Below are positions 21,823 through 29,134 of a stretch of DNA of 64,000 nucleotides, piece by piece. Source of the DNA: an uncultured Mycobacterium sp. (GTDB lineage Bacteria > Actinomycetota > Actinomycetes > Mycobacteriales > Mycobacteriaceae); contig FLQS01000010.1 in the NCBI GenBank assembly GCA_900078375.1, positions 62,001-126,000 on the forward strand, read 5' to 3'. The first letter of the stretch is position 1; every line of letters starts with the position of its first letter. The position numbers and the translations under genes are program-made. The notes beneath the pieces are model-generated. The model searched no databases and was not told where the DNA came from. It was given only the letters and a program-made list of their open reading frames with translations.

Positions 21823-22499
21823 GCTGCTTGCTCCTTGCGTAGGTCGGATCGCCTGCTCCGGACCGACGCAATTGAGCGGCCAAGGACTTGGGCTATCTCT
21901 CTAGTGGTCAAATCCGTGCGCATAACAAACATGTCGTCTAATGACGTCCATCGGCGGTAATGAGAATGCGCGTTAGCCCTTGTGGCCAACTGGTGCCGTC
22001 GATAGCTTCTTGCCGTCAGGTTGTTGAACGCCTCCCGGTGACGAGCGTTCCAAGCCTTGTTTGCAGCAAGTACATTGCCGCGGTTCCGCATGTAAGACTC
22101 ATGCCTAGATGACGCGGCTTTGTCTGGATCTGACATCCGAGCGGAAGTACTCTCTCCGCGCTTATAGTGCCGACAGTCCGCACATCGGCAATGGTGATAA
22201 CTGTAGCCGGACGCGGTGCCATGGGGTATGACTTCAGGATCACCCCTGCGGCTAACTGTCTTTTTCGAGGTCAGTGGATCCCCGTACTTGCGCCATGCAA
22301 TGTAGTGAGCGTTGCAGAAGCCGCGCTGAATCTTTCCGGTTCTATCGCAGCCATCGACCGAGCACACCGCTCCTGGCGCATACTTCCCTATGCGGATGGG
22401 CAACTCCATGCCTTTGCCGCGTCGCTGACGCTGCCAATGAGGGTTGCAAAGACCATTGCCATAAGCTGGTCGGCCACACTGGTCCACCATGCACATCAC
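21819..22499 (-). CDS. phage Cys/His-rich protein with C-terminal helix-turn-helix, 226 aa
   Basis: Two repeats of C-x4-C-x(n)-G-x-C-x2-H (CMVDQCGRPAYGNGLCNPHW; CSVDGCDRTGKIQRGFCNAH) start the protein, followed by HHCRCADCRHY. The end, WTSLDDMFVMRTDLTTREIA then QVLGRSIASVRSRRSDLRKE, is a Myb/SANT-like helix-turn-helix. Starts GTG-ATG in overlap with the previous stop. Such proteins resemble homing endonucleases but no HNH core is visible. Confidence 0.62.
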   Translation of the reverse strand: MMCMVDQCGRPAYGNGLCNPHWQRQRRGKGMELPIRIGKYAPGAVCSVDGCDRTGKIQRGFCNAHYIAWRKYGDPLTSKKTVSRRGDPEVIPHGTASGYSYHHCRCADCRHYKRGESTSARMSDPDKAASSRHESYMRNRGNVLAANKAWNARHREAFNNLTARSYRRHQLATRANAHSHYRRWTSLDDMFVMRTDLTTREIAQVLGRSIASVRSRRSDLRKEQAA

Positions 22500-23005
22500 G
22501 CCAACTCCTCGAACCGCGCCGCAATCGCCTCGGCCGCAATCTGTTCCACGGTCGTGTCATGCTTCTCGGCCAGCTTCTGATACCGCTTGAGCGCGATAGG
22601 GCCGACATCGACATGTATCCACGCGGGACCAGACGGCTTCTTGCGCAAGTGCTCGCGCACGGTCGACATCGAGGCGTCGCGGGCGGGAACGCCGTTGCGC
22701 CGCTGACGATCTAGCGACTCTGCGCGGTCCCGGCCAACACCCTTCACCTTCGCGGCAACAGCGTCGTAGTCGTATCCCTCGGTGAGCATCTGATAGACGA
22801 CGTGCGGCCGAACCTCGACCGCCAGCGTCACATCACCCATGCGTGAATGCCATGCCTCGGCGAACGACTCGTACCCCAGCGGTATCCACGCCCGCTTCTC
22901 GATGATCTCCTCGATCACCGCAGCGGCGTTGATGAAGTGCTGCCGCAAGTCATTCCATAGTTGCAGCGCTTGCTTCTCGTCGATCTCAACCAACTGTGTG
23001 CTCAT
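22496..23005 (-). CDS. phage DNA-binding-like protein, 169 aa
   Basis: ATG 23005 overlaps the previous stop (ATGA). N-terminal helical part (QALQLWNDLRQHFINAAAVI, WIPLGYESFAEAWHSRMGDV), a middle with VVYQMLTEGYDYDAVAAKVK that may be a helix-turn-helix, and an end (RYQKLAEKHDTTVEQIAAEA) like ribbon-helix-helix proteins. Not assigned to a family. Confidence 0.6.
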   Translation of the reverse strand: MSTQLVEIDEKQALQLWNDLRQHFINAAAVIEEIIEKRAWIPLGYESFAEAWHSRMGDVTLAVEVRPHVVYQMLTEGYDYDAVAAKVKGVGRDRAESLDRQRRNGVPARDASMSTVREHLRKKPSGPAWIHVDVGPIALKRYQKLAEKHDTTVEQIAAEAIAARFEELA

Positions 23006-23232
23006 TTCGCCTCCATGACAGGTCCGCAACTCGTCGTCAGCCGCTCGTCGTCTACGTCCACTACCAGCGTCCGATTCACATGCGCCAGAACGGTTCCCCG
23101 GTTCCAGCGCCACTGGTTGGTCTCGCGGCTCCAGACCTGCCACATGACGCGGCGACCGGGCTGGTGATAGGGCAAGGCGCACGGGTTGTGGCACGGGCCG
23201 GTGATCTGGCGGGTGATTGGGCCGTTGGTCAT
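23002..23232 (-). CDS. hypothetical phage protein, 76 aa
   Basis: MTNGPITRQITGPCHNPCAL then MWQVWSRETNQWRWNRGTVL; Trp-rich and beta-like, with HVNRTLVVDVDDERL near the end. Overlaps of 4 nt on both sides. Function unknown. Confidence 0.6.
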   Translation of the reverse strand: MTNGPITRQITGPCHNPCALPYHQPGRRVMWQVWSRETNQWRWNRGTVLAHVNRTLVVDVDDERLTTSCGPVMEAK

Positions 23233-23894
23233 GAGGCCGCGCCCCCTTGGATAAGGGTGAATGTAGGCCGTGGCGGCGTCGGCGGCTTCCCGCCCGGCAG
23301 CGGCTCGATAGAGGGATCAGCCCAGGCGTACAACTTGGCCCAGTTGGCACGGAAATATCGGGCGAGAACGCCACCCGTATTCGCTGGGGGGCAAGGCTTT
23401 CCATTAGCCTCCCACTGCTGATACACGTCACGACGCCTCAGTTGATCGGCACGAGTCACGTGCGCGGTGCAGAAACCGACATGCGCCCCCTCGCCGGTCT
23501 CCGGGTTGCGCTCCACCCAGCTGTGCGTTGCGTTCTTGCCGCACGGCTTACCGGCGTTCGGGCCGCGCGTCTTCAGAACCGCACAGGTCACTCGCCGAAA
23601 GGAAATCTGGTAGCGGGGAATATCATTGGCGATCACACGGCGGACTCGCCAGACGTTCATATCCTGGCCAAGCACGACCTCGCCGCGTGCGCCCGCCATC
23701 ATCTCGCCGACAGCTTGCGCCCAATTCTGACCCTTGCCCGTGCGCTTCACCTCGCGGCGCTCGGGACTGGTCAGATAAGCGGCCAGGCAGAACGCGAACA
23801 GCTTCGCCGTCTGGTCGAGATCGGGGTCGGATGCGATCCCTTGCACGATATCTCGGAGATGCAGCGCGCCGGGCAAGTCTTGCTTGACACTCAT
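23229..23894 (-). CDS. phage protein with possible winged-helix start, 221 aa
   Basis: MSVKQDLPGALHLRDIVQGI then DQTAKLFAFCLAAYLTSPER looks like the helical start of phage replication or regulatory proteins. CAVLKTRGPNAGKPCGKNAT and GFCTAH give a Cys/His cluster in the middle; the C-terminus is Pro-rich. Function unknown. Confidence 0.6.
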   Translation of the reverse strand: MSVKQDLPGALHLRDIVQGIASDPDLDQTAKLFAFCLAAYLTSPERREVKRTGKGQNWAQAVGEMMAGARGEVVLGQDMNVWRVRRVIANDIPRYQISFRRVTCAVLKTRGPNAGKPCGKNATHSWVERNPETGEGAHVGFCTAHVTRADQLRRRDVYQQWEANGKPCPPANTGGVLARYFRANWAKLYAWADPSIEPLPGGKPPTPPRPTFTLIQGGAAS

Positions 23895-24139
23895 CGCACA
23901 CCGCCCGTCGCCAACTCAGCCAGCAGCAGCACATGCTCACGCGCAGCCTGCGAGGTGGTCGCGTACACGTGGTGCAGCCGGTCGCTCAGTCGCAGCGTCA
24001 CGTACACGCAGAAGTGGGAGTGGCCGTTGGGTCGGTACGCGCCGCACAGTTCGATGTCGTTTTCGTCAACGGCATAGATGCGGTCAGGGGATTCGATCAG
24101 GCGGTAGGCGGGCATGGTGGGGGCGTCGGTGGTGGTCAC
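23891..24139 (-). CDS. hypothetical phage protein, 82 aa
   Basis: MTTTDAPTMPAYRLIESPDR then HSHFCVYVTLRLSDRLHHVY and a helix AAREHVLLLAELATGG. Beta-beta-alpha pattern. Not recognised. Confidence 0.6.
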   Translation of the reverse strand: MTTTDAPTMPAYRLIESPDRIYAVDENDIELCGAYRPNGHSHFCVYVTLRLSDRLHHVYATTSQAAREHVLLLAELATGGVR

Positions 24140-24507
24140 TTCGACTCCTCGGCCTTGTTGGCGGCAGCGAGGAGAGCGGCAGCAGCACTGGCGACCTTCT
24201 GCGGATTATGGATGTGCCACTGGCCCCACATGATCGTGCCGTCATCAGTGACAGCCACACTGCCGTGCGGATACGACCACTCGACATGCCCGTTCTCGTC
24301 ATCCGTTGCGGCAGTGACCGAACCAGGCTCCGGAAGCTCGACTACTGCGATACCAGCGGCACGGAGAGCGGCGAGCTGATTCGTTGCCGTCTTCTGATGG
24401 GATTCCCGACACTGATCGCAAGTGGCATCAGGTTCGTGGTACTCGCACGTCCACCCATCGGCAGCCATCACAGCCGCGATGGCGTTGATGATGCGCTGAT
24501 CGCTCAC
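24136..24507 (-). CDS. hypothetical phage protein, 123 aa
   Basis: MSDQRIINAIAAVMAADGWT, CDQCRESHQKTATNQLAALR, and a beta-rich middle (VEWSYPHGSVAVTDDGTIMW) followed by an Ala-rich helix. Overlaps both neighbours by 4 nt. Not recognised. Confidence 0.6.
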   Translation of the reverse strand: MSDQRIINAIAAVMAADGWTCEYHEPDATCDQCRESHQKTATNQLAALRAAGIAVVELPEPGSVTAATDDENGHVEWSYPHGSVAVTDDGTIMWGQWHIHNPQKVASAAAALLAAANKAEESK

Positions 24508-25322
24508 TGGACAACCTCGACGGCCACAGGCAGCGGGTCAATCGTGGGCAGTCCTACCTTGCGCCGAATGAAGTCGATGCCGGACGGCTGCACGTAGGTG
24601 GTGTAGCTGCAACCGATCTCGCCGTTAGACCGCTCGAACTCGTGAGCCTTCACCTCGAAGTGGTGCATGTACTGCTGATACGGGGTGTTGCGCATCGAGC
24701 CCTTGCCAATGAAGACGCCACGATTACGCAGCTCGCGGAACAGCCAGTTCTGGGACTTGCCGAGCATCTTGGCGACAGCACCGACGCTGTACTTGCCAGT
24801 GGCATCGAGGAAGGTGTCGAACGCTTCAGCCTTGGGTGCCAGCTCGCGGTTCTCGGCTTCGAGGGCCAGGCGCTCCAGCTCGGCATTACGGGCGATCTCG
24901 ATCAGTTCCATGCGGGTGATGTCCGCGCCATTGATCGAGCCGGCCGCGCGACGCAGCGCCGAGAACTCGCGCACCAGCCGTTTCTTGAAGTCCTTGACGA
25001 CATCGTTGTTGCGCATGTACGTCAGCAGCAGGGTCGCGTGTTCCTCGTTGAGGATCGCGACGATCTGGGACTGCACCCCGCCGGCCGTGTCGAAGGGTTG
25101 CGTTTCAAACGCGACCCCTCCGAACTCCTCGAAGTCGGCGATGTTGTTGCGGACCATTTCGAGCACGTTCTTGTGCTGAACGTGTGTGCCGTTGGCGATG
25201 CGCATCGAGGTCGTCGTCGGCACACCCTCGGCCACCTGGACGATGGGCGACGTGCGCTCAAGTGCGGCCCAATACTCGGACGGGCGGTCGGGTTGGTCGG
25301 GGATGCGGATGTTGTCGGTCAT
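24504..25322 (-). CDS. phage antirepressor, Rha-like N-domain plus KilAC C-domain
   Basis: 272 residues. Residues 35-110 (TTTSMRIANGTHVQHKNVLE; FETQPFDTAGGVQSQ; LNEEHATLLLTYMRNNDVV) match the Rha regulatory domain. From about residue 165 AEAFDTFLDATGKYSVGAVA then KMLGKSQNWLFRELRNRGVF matches the KilAC/ANT domain that binds DNA or repressor. Lies three genes from the immunity switch in the same operon as the XRE gene. Likely antagonises repression on entry or induction. Confidence 0.85.
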   Translation of the reverse strand: MTDNIRIPDQPDRPSEYWAALERTSPIVQVAEGVPTTTSMRIANGTHVQHKNVLEMVRNNIADFEEFGGVAFETQPFDTAGGVQSQIVAILNEEHATLLLTYMRNNDVVKDFKKRLVREFSALRRAAGSINGADITRMELIEIARNAELERLALEAENRELAPKAEAFDTFLDATGKYSVGAVAKMLGKSQNWLFRELRNRGVFIGKGSMRNTPYQQYMHHFEVKAHEFERSNGEIGCSYTTYVQPSGIDFIRRKVGLPTIDPLPVAVEVVQ

Positions 25323-25510
25323 CGCTCGCTCCGTAACGCAGGCGTGTTCGGGTTGACGTTCAGCGGGTTACGGGCGGACCTGAAGCCAGCGCACCAGCAG
25401 TCGTTGCGCGTACCGGGTGAGCAGCTGTCACAGAGGCAGCGAGCCGCGCAGTCCTTGTATGGGCCGTTGTGCTCCTCGGCGCTATGGCCGCAGACGCATG
25501 GGTCGGTCAT
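25319..25510 (-). CDS. Cys-rich micro-protein, 63 aa
   Basis: ATG 25510 overlaps the previous stop. MTDPCVCGHSAEEHNGPYKD then CAARCLCDSCSPGTRNDCWC: ten Cys within 45 residues. The CxCGHS-x-EEH-x3-Y-x-D-C motif is shared with the protein at 8600-8905. Probably binds two zinc ions. A longer frame to 25897 would cover two other genes. Confidence 0.65.
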   Translation of the reverse strand: MTDPCVCGHSAEEHNGPYKDCAARCLCDSCSPGTRNDCWCAGFRSARNPLNVNPNTPALRSER

Positions 25511-25644
25511 CGCGCACCCCGCCCGCCCCAGCGCACGGCCAGAACCCAGGCGCCGACGAACAGGCCGGATGCCGCTGCCCAGCCGGCGAGGGTTGCGAGG
25601 GTCCACAGGAAGGCGGGGAGGAGGTAGGCGAGGGTGGCGGTCAT
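25507..25644 (-). CDS. single-pass phage membrane micro-protein, 45 aa
   Basis: MTATLAYLLPAFLWTLATLA then GWAAASGLFVGAWVLAVRWG: one or two closely spaced hydrophobic helices with a basic tail (RGAR). ATGA overlaps at both ends. Second gene of the early operon after the XRE gene, so it may act early; superinfection exclusion is a possibility only. Confidence 0.6.
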   Translation of the reverse strand: MTATLAYLLPAFLWTLATLAGWAAASGLFVGAWVLAVRWGGRGAR

Positions 25645-25862
25645 GCGGAGGCCTCGACTTCATCGGCCAGCAACTCATCAATCGGGAGGTCGATGATCTT
25701 GGCGATCCGCAGCAGTGCCAGCGTGTTCGGGAGCCGATTATCAAGCTCAAGGCGGGTGACCAACGACGTCGAGACCTGGGCCTGGAATGCGAGCCGTTCA
25801 CGCGATAAGCCGAGTTCTTCACGCCGCTGCCGCACCCTTGTGCCACAACGCAGTTTTGACAT
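25641..25862 (-). CDS. XRE-family regulator, Cro-like first gene of the early operon
   Basis: 73 residues from ATG 25862. LRCGTRVRQRREELGLSRER then LAFQAQVSTSLVTRLELDNR and LPNTLALLRIAKIIDL is a full XRE helix-turn-helix. An ATG at 25892 is in frame but lies inside the operator palindrome, so the shorter form is preferred. It is transcribed divergently from the plus-strand gene at 25971 across two TGACATGTCA sites, the classic repressor/Cro layout, and heads the whole leftward early operon. Confidence 0.8.
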   Translation of the reverse strand: MSKLRCGTRVRQRREELGLSRERLAFQAQVSTSLVTRLELDNRLPNTLALLRIAKIIDLPIDELLADEVEASA

Positions 25863-25885
25863 ATGGCAACCGTGGCACTGCCGCG

Positions 25886-25928
25886 TTGACATGTCAAGAA
25901 GACGCGCCTAGCATTTTTGACATGTCAC
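25886..25928. promoter_or_regulatory. immunity-switch operators and rightward promoter
   Basis: TTGACATGTCAA at 25886-25897 is a perfect 12-bp palindrome; TGACATGTCA recurs at 25918-25927. A related half site (TTGACATATGGCAA) overlaps the XRE start near 25857-25870. TTGACA (25886-25891), a 17-nt spacer and TAGCAT (25909-25914) form a good promoter for the plus-strand gene at 25971, so the first palindrome covers its -35 box and the second its start point. Confidence 0.7.
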
Positions 25929-25970
25929 AGTCTGGGGCTGTGGCAACCGAGCGAGATAGGGAACCTGGAC

Positions 25971-26306
25971 ATGAAAACTCGTCAAGTCACCTGGGGCGAG
26001 GCCCTGGTCGTCGAGTTGTTCAAGACGAGCGGTGGCCTCAAGGTTGCAGTCGACCGCATTACCGGCCTCATGGGAAAGACTGTCGGCACGCGGAATACTT
26101 TCGCCAAGCTGACCCGTGTCGATGATCCGGTCGACCTCAACGACAAGGACCTGTGGCGCGCCTGGCTGCTATTGACCGCGCTCGGTCACGACCCAATCGA
26201 GTGGGGCATCGACGATAGCGCTGTGCCCGACTTTATCGATATCCCAGACCTTCAAAAGCGTTTGCTGCTCCCCCGGATGGACTCGAACCATCAACCGTCC
26301 GATTAA
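25971..26306 (+). CDS. candidate phage immunity repressor whose 3' end lies in the tRNA attachment site
   Basis: 111 residues from ATG 25971 (AGGGAA upstream). MKTRQVTWGEALVVELFKTS then GGLKVAVDRITGLMGKTVGT could form a helix-turn-helix; LWRAWLLLTALGHDPIEWGI follows. The last residues (PRMDSNHQPSD) are encoded by the antisense of the tRNA-Asn gene, and the stop is in its anticodon loop. So the end of this protein is set by the host attachment site. This and the divergent XRE gene mirror the integration-dependent immunity layout of mycobacteriophages such as BPs. Repressor identity is inferred from position; the family is not certain. Confidence 0.6.
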   Translation: MKTRQVTWGEALVVELFKTSGGLKVAVDRITGLMGKTVGTRNTFAKLTRVDDPVDLNDKDLWRAWLLLTALGHDPIEWGIDDSAVPDFIDIPDLQKRLLLPRMDSNHQPSD

Positions 26307-26340
26307 CAGTCGGAAGCTCTGCCAGTTGAGCTACAGGGGA
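26268..26340 (-). tRNA. tRNA-Asn (GTT), prophage attachment site
   Basis: 73-nt cloverleaf on the minus strand: acceptor TCCCCTG pairs with CGGGGGA, anticodon loop CTGTTAA with GTT, T loop TTCGAGT with stem GATGG/CCATC, discriminator G, no encoded CCA. Its 3' end faces the prophage, as expected when a phage integrates into the 3' half of a tRNA and restores it. In M. tuberculosis asnT lies at the same place beside Rv2342. Confidence 0.95.
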
Positions 26341-26492
26341 CTATCTTCTTCCCGCGGAAGCGCGCTTGCGCTGATGCGGGCCGGAGAGTGACTCTAGCTT
26401 ATCGGGGACCCCCGACGCCAAAACGGGTGGGCGGGCGCCAACCCGGTCGCGTCAGGCAGGATGGTGGGGCGGGGTTCGATGGAGGGAGCGCA

Positions 26493-26741
26493 GTGATCCG
26501 GTTTCTGGCCGCACTTGGAGTGGGCTATGTGTTGGGCAGCAAGGCCGGTCGTAAGCGCTATGAGCAGATCGTCGGCACGTATCGCGCGCTCACCGGTAAT
26601 CCCGCCACCAAGACCGTCATCGACGCCGGGCGCCGCAAGATTGCCGACCGGGTGTCACCGGACCCAGATCCGAAGATGGTCACACTGACCGAAATCGATG
26701 CCAACACCACCGTCGTGGAACCGCAGCGGTCGGAGAACTAA
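26493..26741 (+). CDS. conserved mycobacterial protein, Rv2342-like, 82 aa
   Basis: GTG 26493 has GGAGGGAG just upstream. VIRFLAALGVGYVLGSKAGR then KRYEQIVGTYRALTGNPATK: an N-terminal hydrophobic helix with the GYVLGSKAGRKRYEQI motif of small actinobacterial YtxH-like membrane proteins, then a polar tail. First host gene outside the prophage. Function unknown. Confidence 0.75.
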   Translation: MIRFLAALGVGYVLGSKAGRKRYEQIVGTYRALTGNPATKTVIDAGRRKIADRVSPDPDPKMVTLTEIDANTTVVEPQRSEN

Positions 26742-26823
26742 GCAACGCCGAAATCGACCTCACGGTCGTCAATTGAAGAAAATCACAGCCCTCAGGTCGA
26801 TCTCGCGGATCAACCGAGGCCAA

Positions 26824-27138
26824 TTAGCCCAGCGGAATGCTGATGGTCTGACCTGGCAGCAGTGGGCCGGTGCTCACACCGACACCGCCACCGGGCATCG
26901 ACCCGGCGTCAGGACCGTAGACGCCGAGCTGCGGGGTCCCCACGCTGACGTTGTTGTTCGAGTAGCTCAGGCACTGGCCGTCGCCGCGGGAACCGAACCA
27001 CGCCAGGCAGGTGCCGGTCGCGGTGGTGGTGGTCGAGGACGAAACCGTCAGTTCAGCCAGGGCCGGGACCGCAGCCGCAGCCACGGCGAGCGCGCCAACA
27101 GCGGCGATACGCCGAGCACGAGTGTTCGCGGTAGTCAT
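26824..27138 (-). CDS. small secreted mycobacterial protein, 104 aa
   Basis: MTTANTRARRIAAVGALAVA then AAAVPALA is a signal peptide. The mature part is Ser/Thr/Gly-rich with two Cys (GTCLAWFGSRGDGQC) that probably form a disulfide. RBS AAAGG upstream of ATG 27138. Exported, function unknown. Transcribed like dnaG but with its own gap. Confidence 0.75.
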   Translation of the reverse strand: MTTANTRARRIAAVGALAVAAAAVPALAELTVSSSTTTTATGTCLAWFGSRGDGQCLSYSNNNVSVGTPQLGVYGPDAGSMPGGGVGVSTGPLLPGQTISIPLG

Positions 27139-27193
27139 ATCTGACCTTTCGCTCCAGACAGGCAGTCCGTTAACCATAACCTGCTGACTCCTC

Positions 27194-29125
27194 TCACGCA
27201 GTGAGGTCGTCGCCGCTCGCTTGTTCCAGCAGGCTGCGCCGATACGCCTCCAGCGCCACCAGGTCGCCGAACAGGGCGTGATATTCGTCTCCCTGCTCCA
27301 CCGGCGACATCCGCTGCAGCTTGGACTTGACCTCGGCGACCTGCCGGCCCACCCAGACCTCCTGCAGCCGGGCCAGCACACTGCCGATGTAGCGGGGCAG
27401 TTTCTCCTCGTCCTCGACCCGGATCGACTCGACACCGAGCTCCATGATCAGGCCCTCAGTCGCGGCCGCGCCGCTCTGTTCGCGCACCGTGTCGATCCAC
27501 TGACCACCGGTGATGCCCGACGAGGTGCCACCTGCGGTCTCGATCGCGGTGCGCACCGCGGCATAACCGGGATGAGTGAAGCTCTCCACAGTCAGCGAGT
27601 CGAAGACCGGCCCGGCCAACGCCGGGTACTGCAGCGCTGCCTTGAGCGCTTCGCGTTGCGGCCACATTGTCGGATCGCGGGGGTCGGGGCGGCGGGCCGC
27701 ACCGTCGACGGCCGCCGTGGGCCGTCCGGCCGCGCGCCGGTTGTCACCCCGGGCCCCGGGCTTGTGGCCGGCTTCCTCGCGAACCCGTGCGATCACCTGA
27801 GCGACGTCATCCCAGCCGACCCAGCCGGCGAGCTGGCGGGCGTACTCGTCGCGCAAGGTCGGGTCCTTGATCTGGGCGACCATCGGCACGCAGCGGCGCA
27901 AGGCTGCCACCCGGCCCTCGGCCATCTCCAGGTCGTGCTCGGCCAGCGCGGTGCGGATGGCGAACTCGAACAGGGGCGTACGCCGGGCCACCAGATCGCG
28001 CAGCGCGGTGTCCCCCTGCGCCAGCCGCAGATCGCAGGGGTCCATGCCGTCGGCCGCGACGGCCACGTAACTCTGGCCGGCAAGGTTCTGTTCGCCCGCG
28101 AACGCCTTGAGGGCGGCCGCGCGGCCGGCGGCGTCGCCGTCGAACACGTAGATCAGTTCACCGCGAAAGAACTTGTCGTCCATCATCAGTCGCCGCAGCA
28201 TCGACAGGTGTTCGTCGCCGAACGCGGTACCGCAGGAGGCGACCGCGGTGGTCACCCCGGCCAGGTGCATGGCCATCACGTCGGTGTAGCCCTCGACGAC
28301 GACGGCCTGATGCCCCTTGGCGATGTCCCGCTTGGCCAAGTCGATGCCGAACAAGACGTTGGACTTCTTGTACAGCACGGTTTCTGGCGTGTTGACGTAC
28401 TTGGCTTCCATCTGGTCATCGTCGAAAATCCGTCGGGCGCCGAAGCCGACGACCTCGCCGCTGGCGCTGCGGATCGGCCACAGCAGCCTGCGGTGGAAGC
28501 GGTCCATCGGACCGCGCCTGCCCTCCCGGGACAATCCGGCGGCTTCGAGTTCCTTGAACTCGAAGCCTTTTCGGATCAGATGCTTGGTCAGCGAATCCCA
28601 GCCCGACGGCGCGAAGCCGCAGCCGAACTGGCGGGCCGCGGCGGAGTCGAAGTTGCGCTCGGTGAGGTATTTCCTGGCCGGCGCGGCCTCCTCGGATTCC
28701 AGTGCGGCAGCGTAGAACTCCTGCGCGGCGGCGTTGGCAGCGGTCAGCCGGCTGCGGCTGCCGCGGTCGCGCTGCACACTGGTGCCGCCGCCGCTGTAGG
28801 TCACGGTGTAGCCGATGCGGTCGGCGAGCATTTCCACGGCTTCGACGAAGCTGACGTGTTCGATCTTCAGGATGAAGGCGTAGACGTCACCGCCTTCCCC
28901 GCAGCCGAAGCAGTGGAAGTGGCCGTGGTTCGGACGCACGTGGAACGACGGCGACTTCTCGTCGTGGAACGGGCACAGGCCCTTCATCGAGTCGGCACCG
29001 GCCCGGCGCAACTGGACGTAGTCGCCGACCACGTCTTCAATGCGGACTTGTTCCCGGATGGCGGCGATATCGCGGTCGGAGATGCGACCCTTTCGGTCGC
29101 CGCCCGCGCTCACCGCTCCCGCCAT
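27194..29125 (-). CDS. dnaG: DNA primase
   Basis: About 643 residues. CHC2 zinc finger at the N-terminus (CPFHDEKSPSFHVRPNHGHF then HCFGCGEGGD), the catalytic core with VVVEGYTDVMAMHLAG and TOPRIM acidic residues (YVFDGDAAGRAA), and a C-terminal helicase-binding domain. Makes RNA primers for DNA replication. GTG 29131 is a slightly longer start; ATG 29125 is used. The dgt gene ends 9 nt upstream, as in other mycobacteria. Confidence 0.97.
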   Translation of the reverse strand: MAGAVSAGGDRKGRISDRDIAAIREQVRIEDVVGDYVQLRRAGADSMKGLCPFHDEKSPSFHVRPNHGHFHCFGCGEGGDVYAFILKIEHVSFVEAVEMLADRIGYTVTYSGGGTSVQRDRGSRSRLTAANAAAQEFYAAALESEEAAPARKYLTERNFDSAAARQFGCGFAPSGWDSLTKHLIRKGFEFKELEAAGLSREGRRGPMDRFHRRLLWPIRSASGEVVGFGARRIFDDDQMEAKYVNTPETVLYKKSNVLFGIDLAKRDIAKGHQAVVVEGYTDVMAMHLAGVTTAVASCGTAFGDEHLSMLRRLMMDDKFFRGELIYVFDGDAAGRAAALKAFAGEQNLAGQSYVAVAADGMDPCDLRLAQGDTALRDLVARRTPLFEFAIRTALAEHDLEMAEGRVAALRRCVPMVAQIKDPTLRDEYARQLAGWVGWDDVAQVIARVREEAGHKPGARGDNRRAAGRPTAAVDGAARRPDPRDPTMWPQREALKAALQYPALAGPVFDSLTVESFTHPGYAAVRTAIETAGGTSSGITGGQWIDTVREQSGAAATEGLIMELGVESIRVEDEEKLPRYIGSVLARLQEVWVGRQVAEVKSKLQRMSPVEQGDEYHALFGDLVALEAYRRSLLEQASGDDLTA

Positions 29126-29134
29126 CGGCACAGT

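Noticed and set aside
25319..25897. A 192-codon frame starting in the immunity operator
   Set aside because: It would overlap the XRE gene and the 45-residue membrane protein in other frames; only its last 63 codons, from ATG 25510, are convincing.
1..26340. A phage integrase in this half of the prophage
   Set aside because: No tyrosine or serine recombinase motifs are present between 1 and 26340. It is expected at the other end, outside the window.
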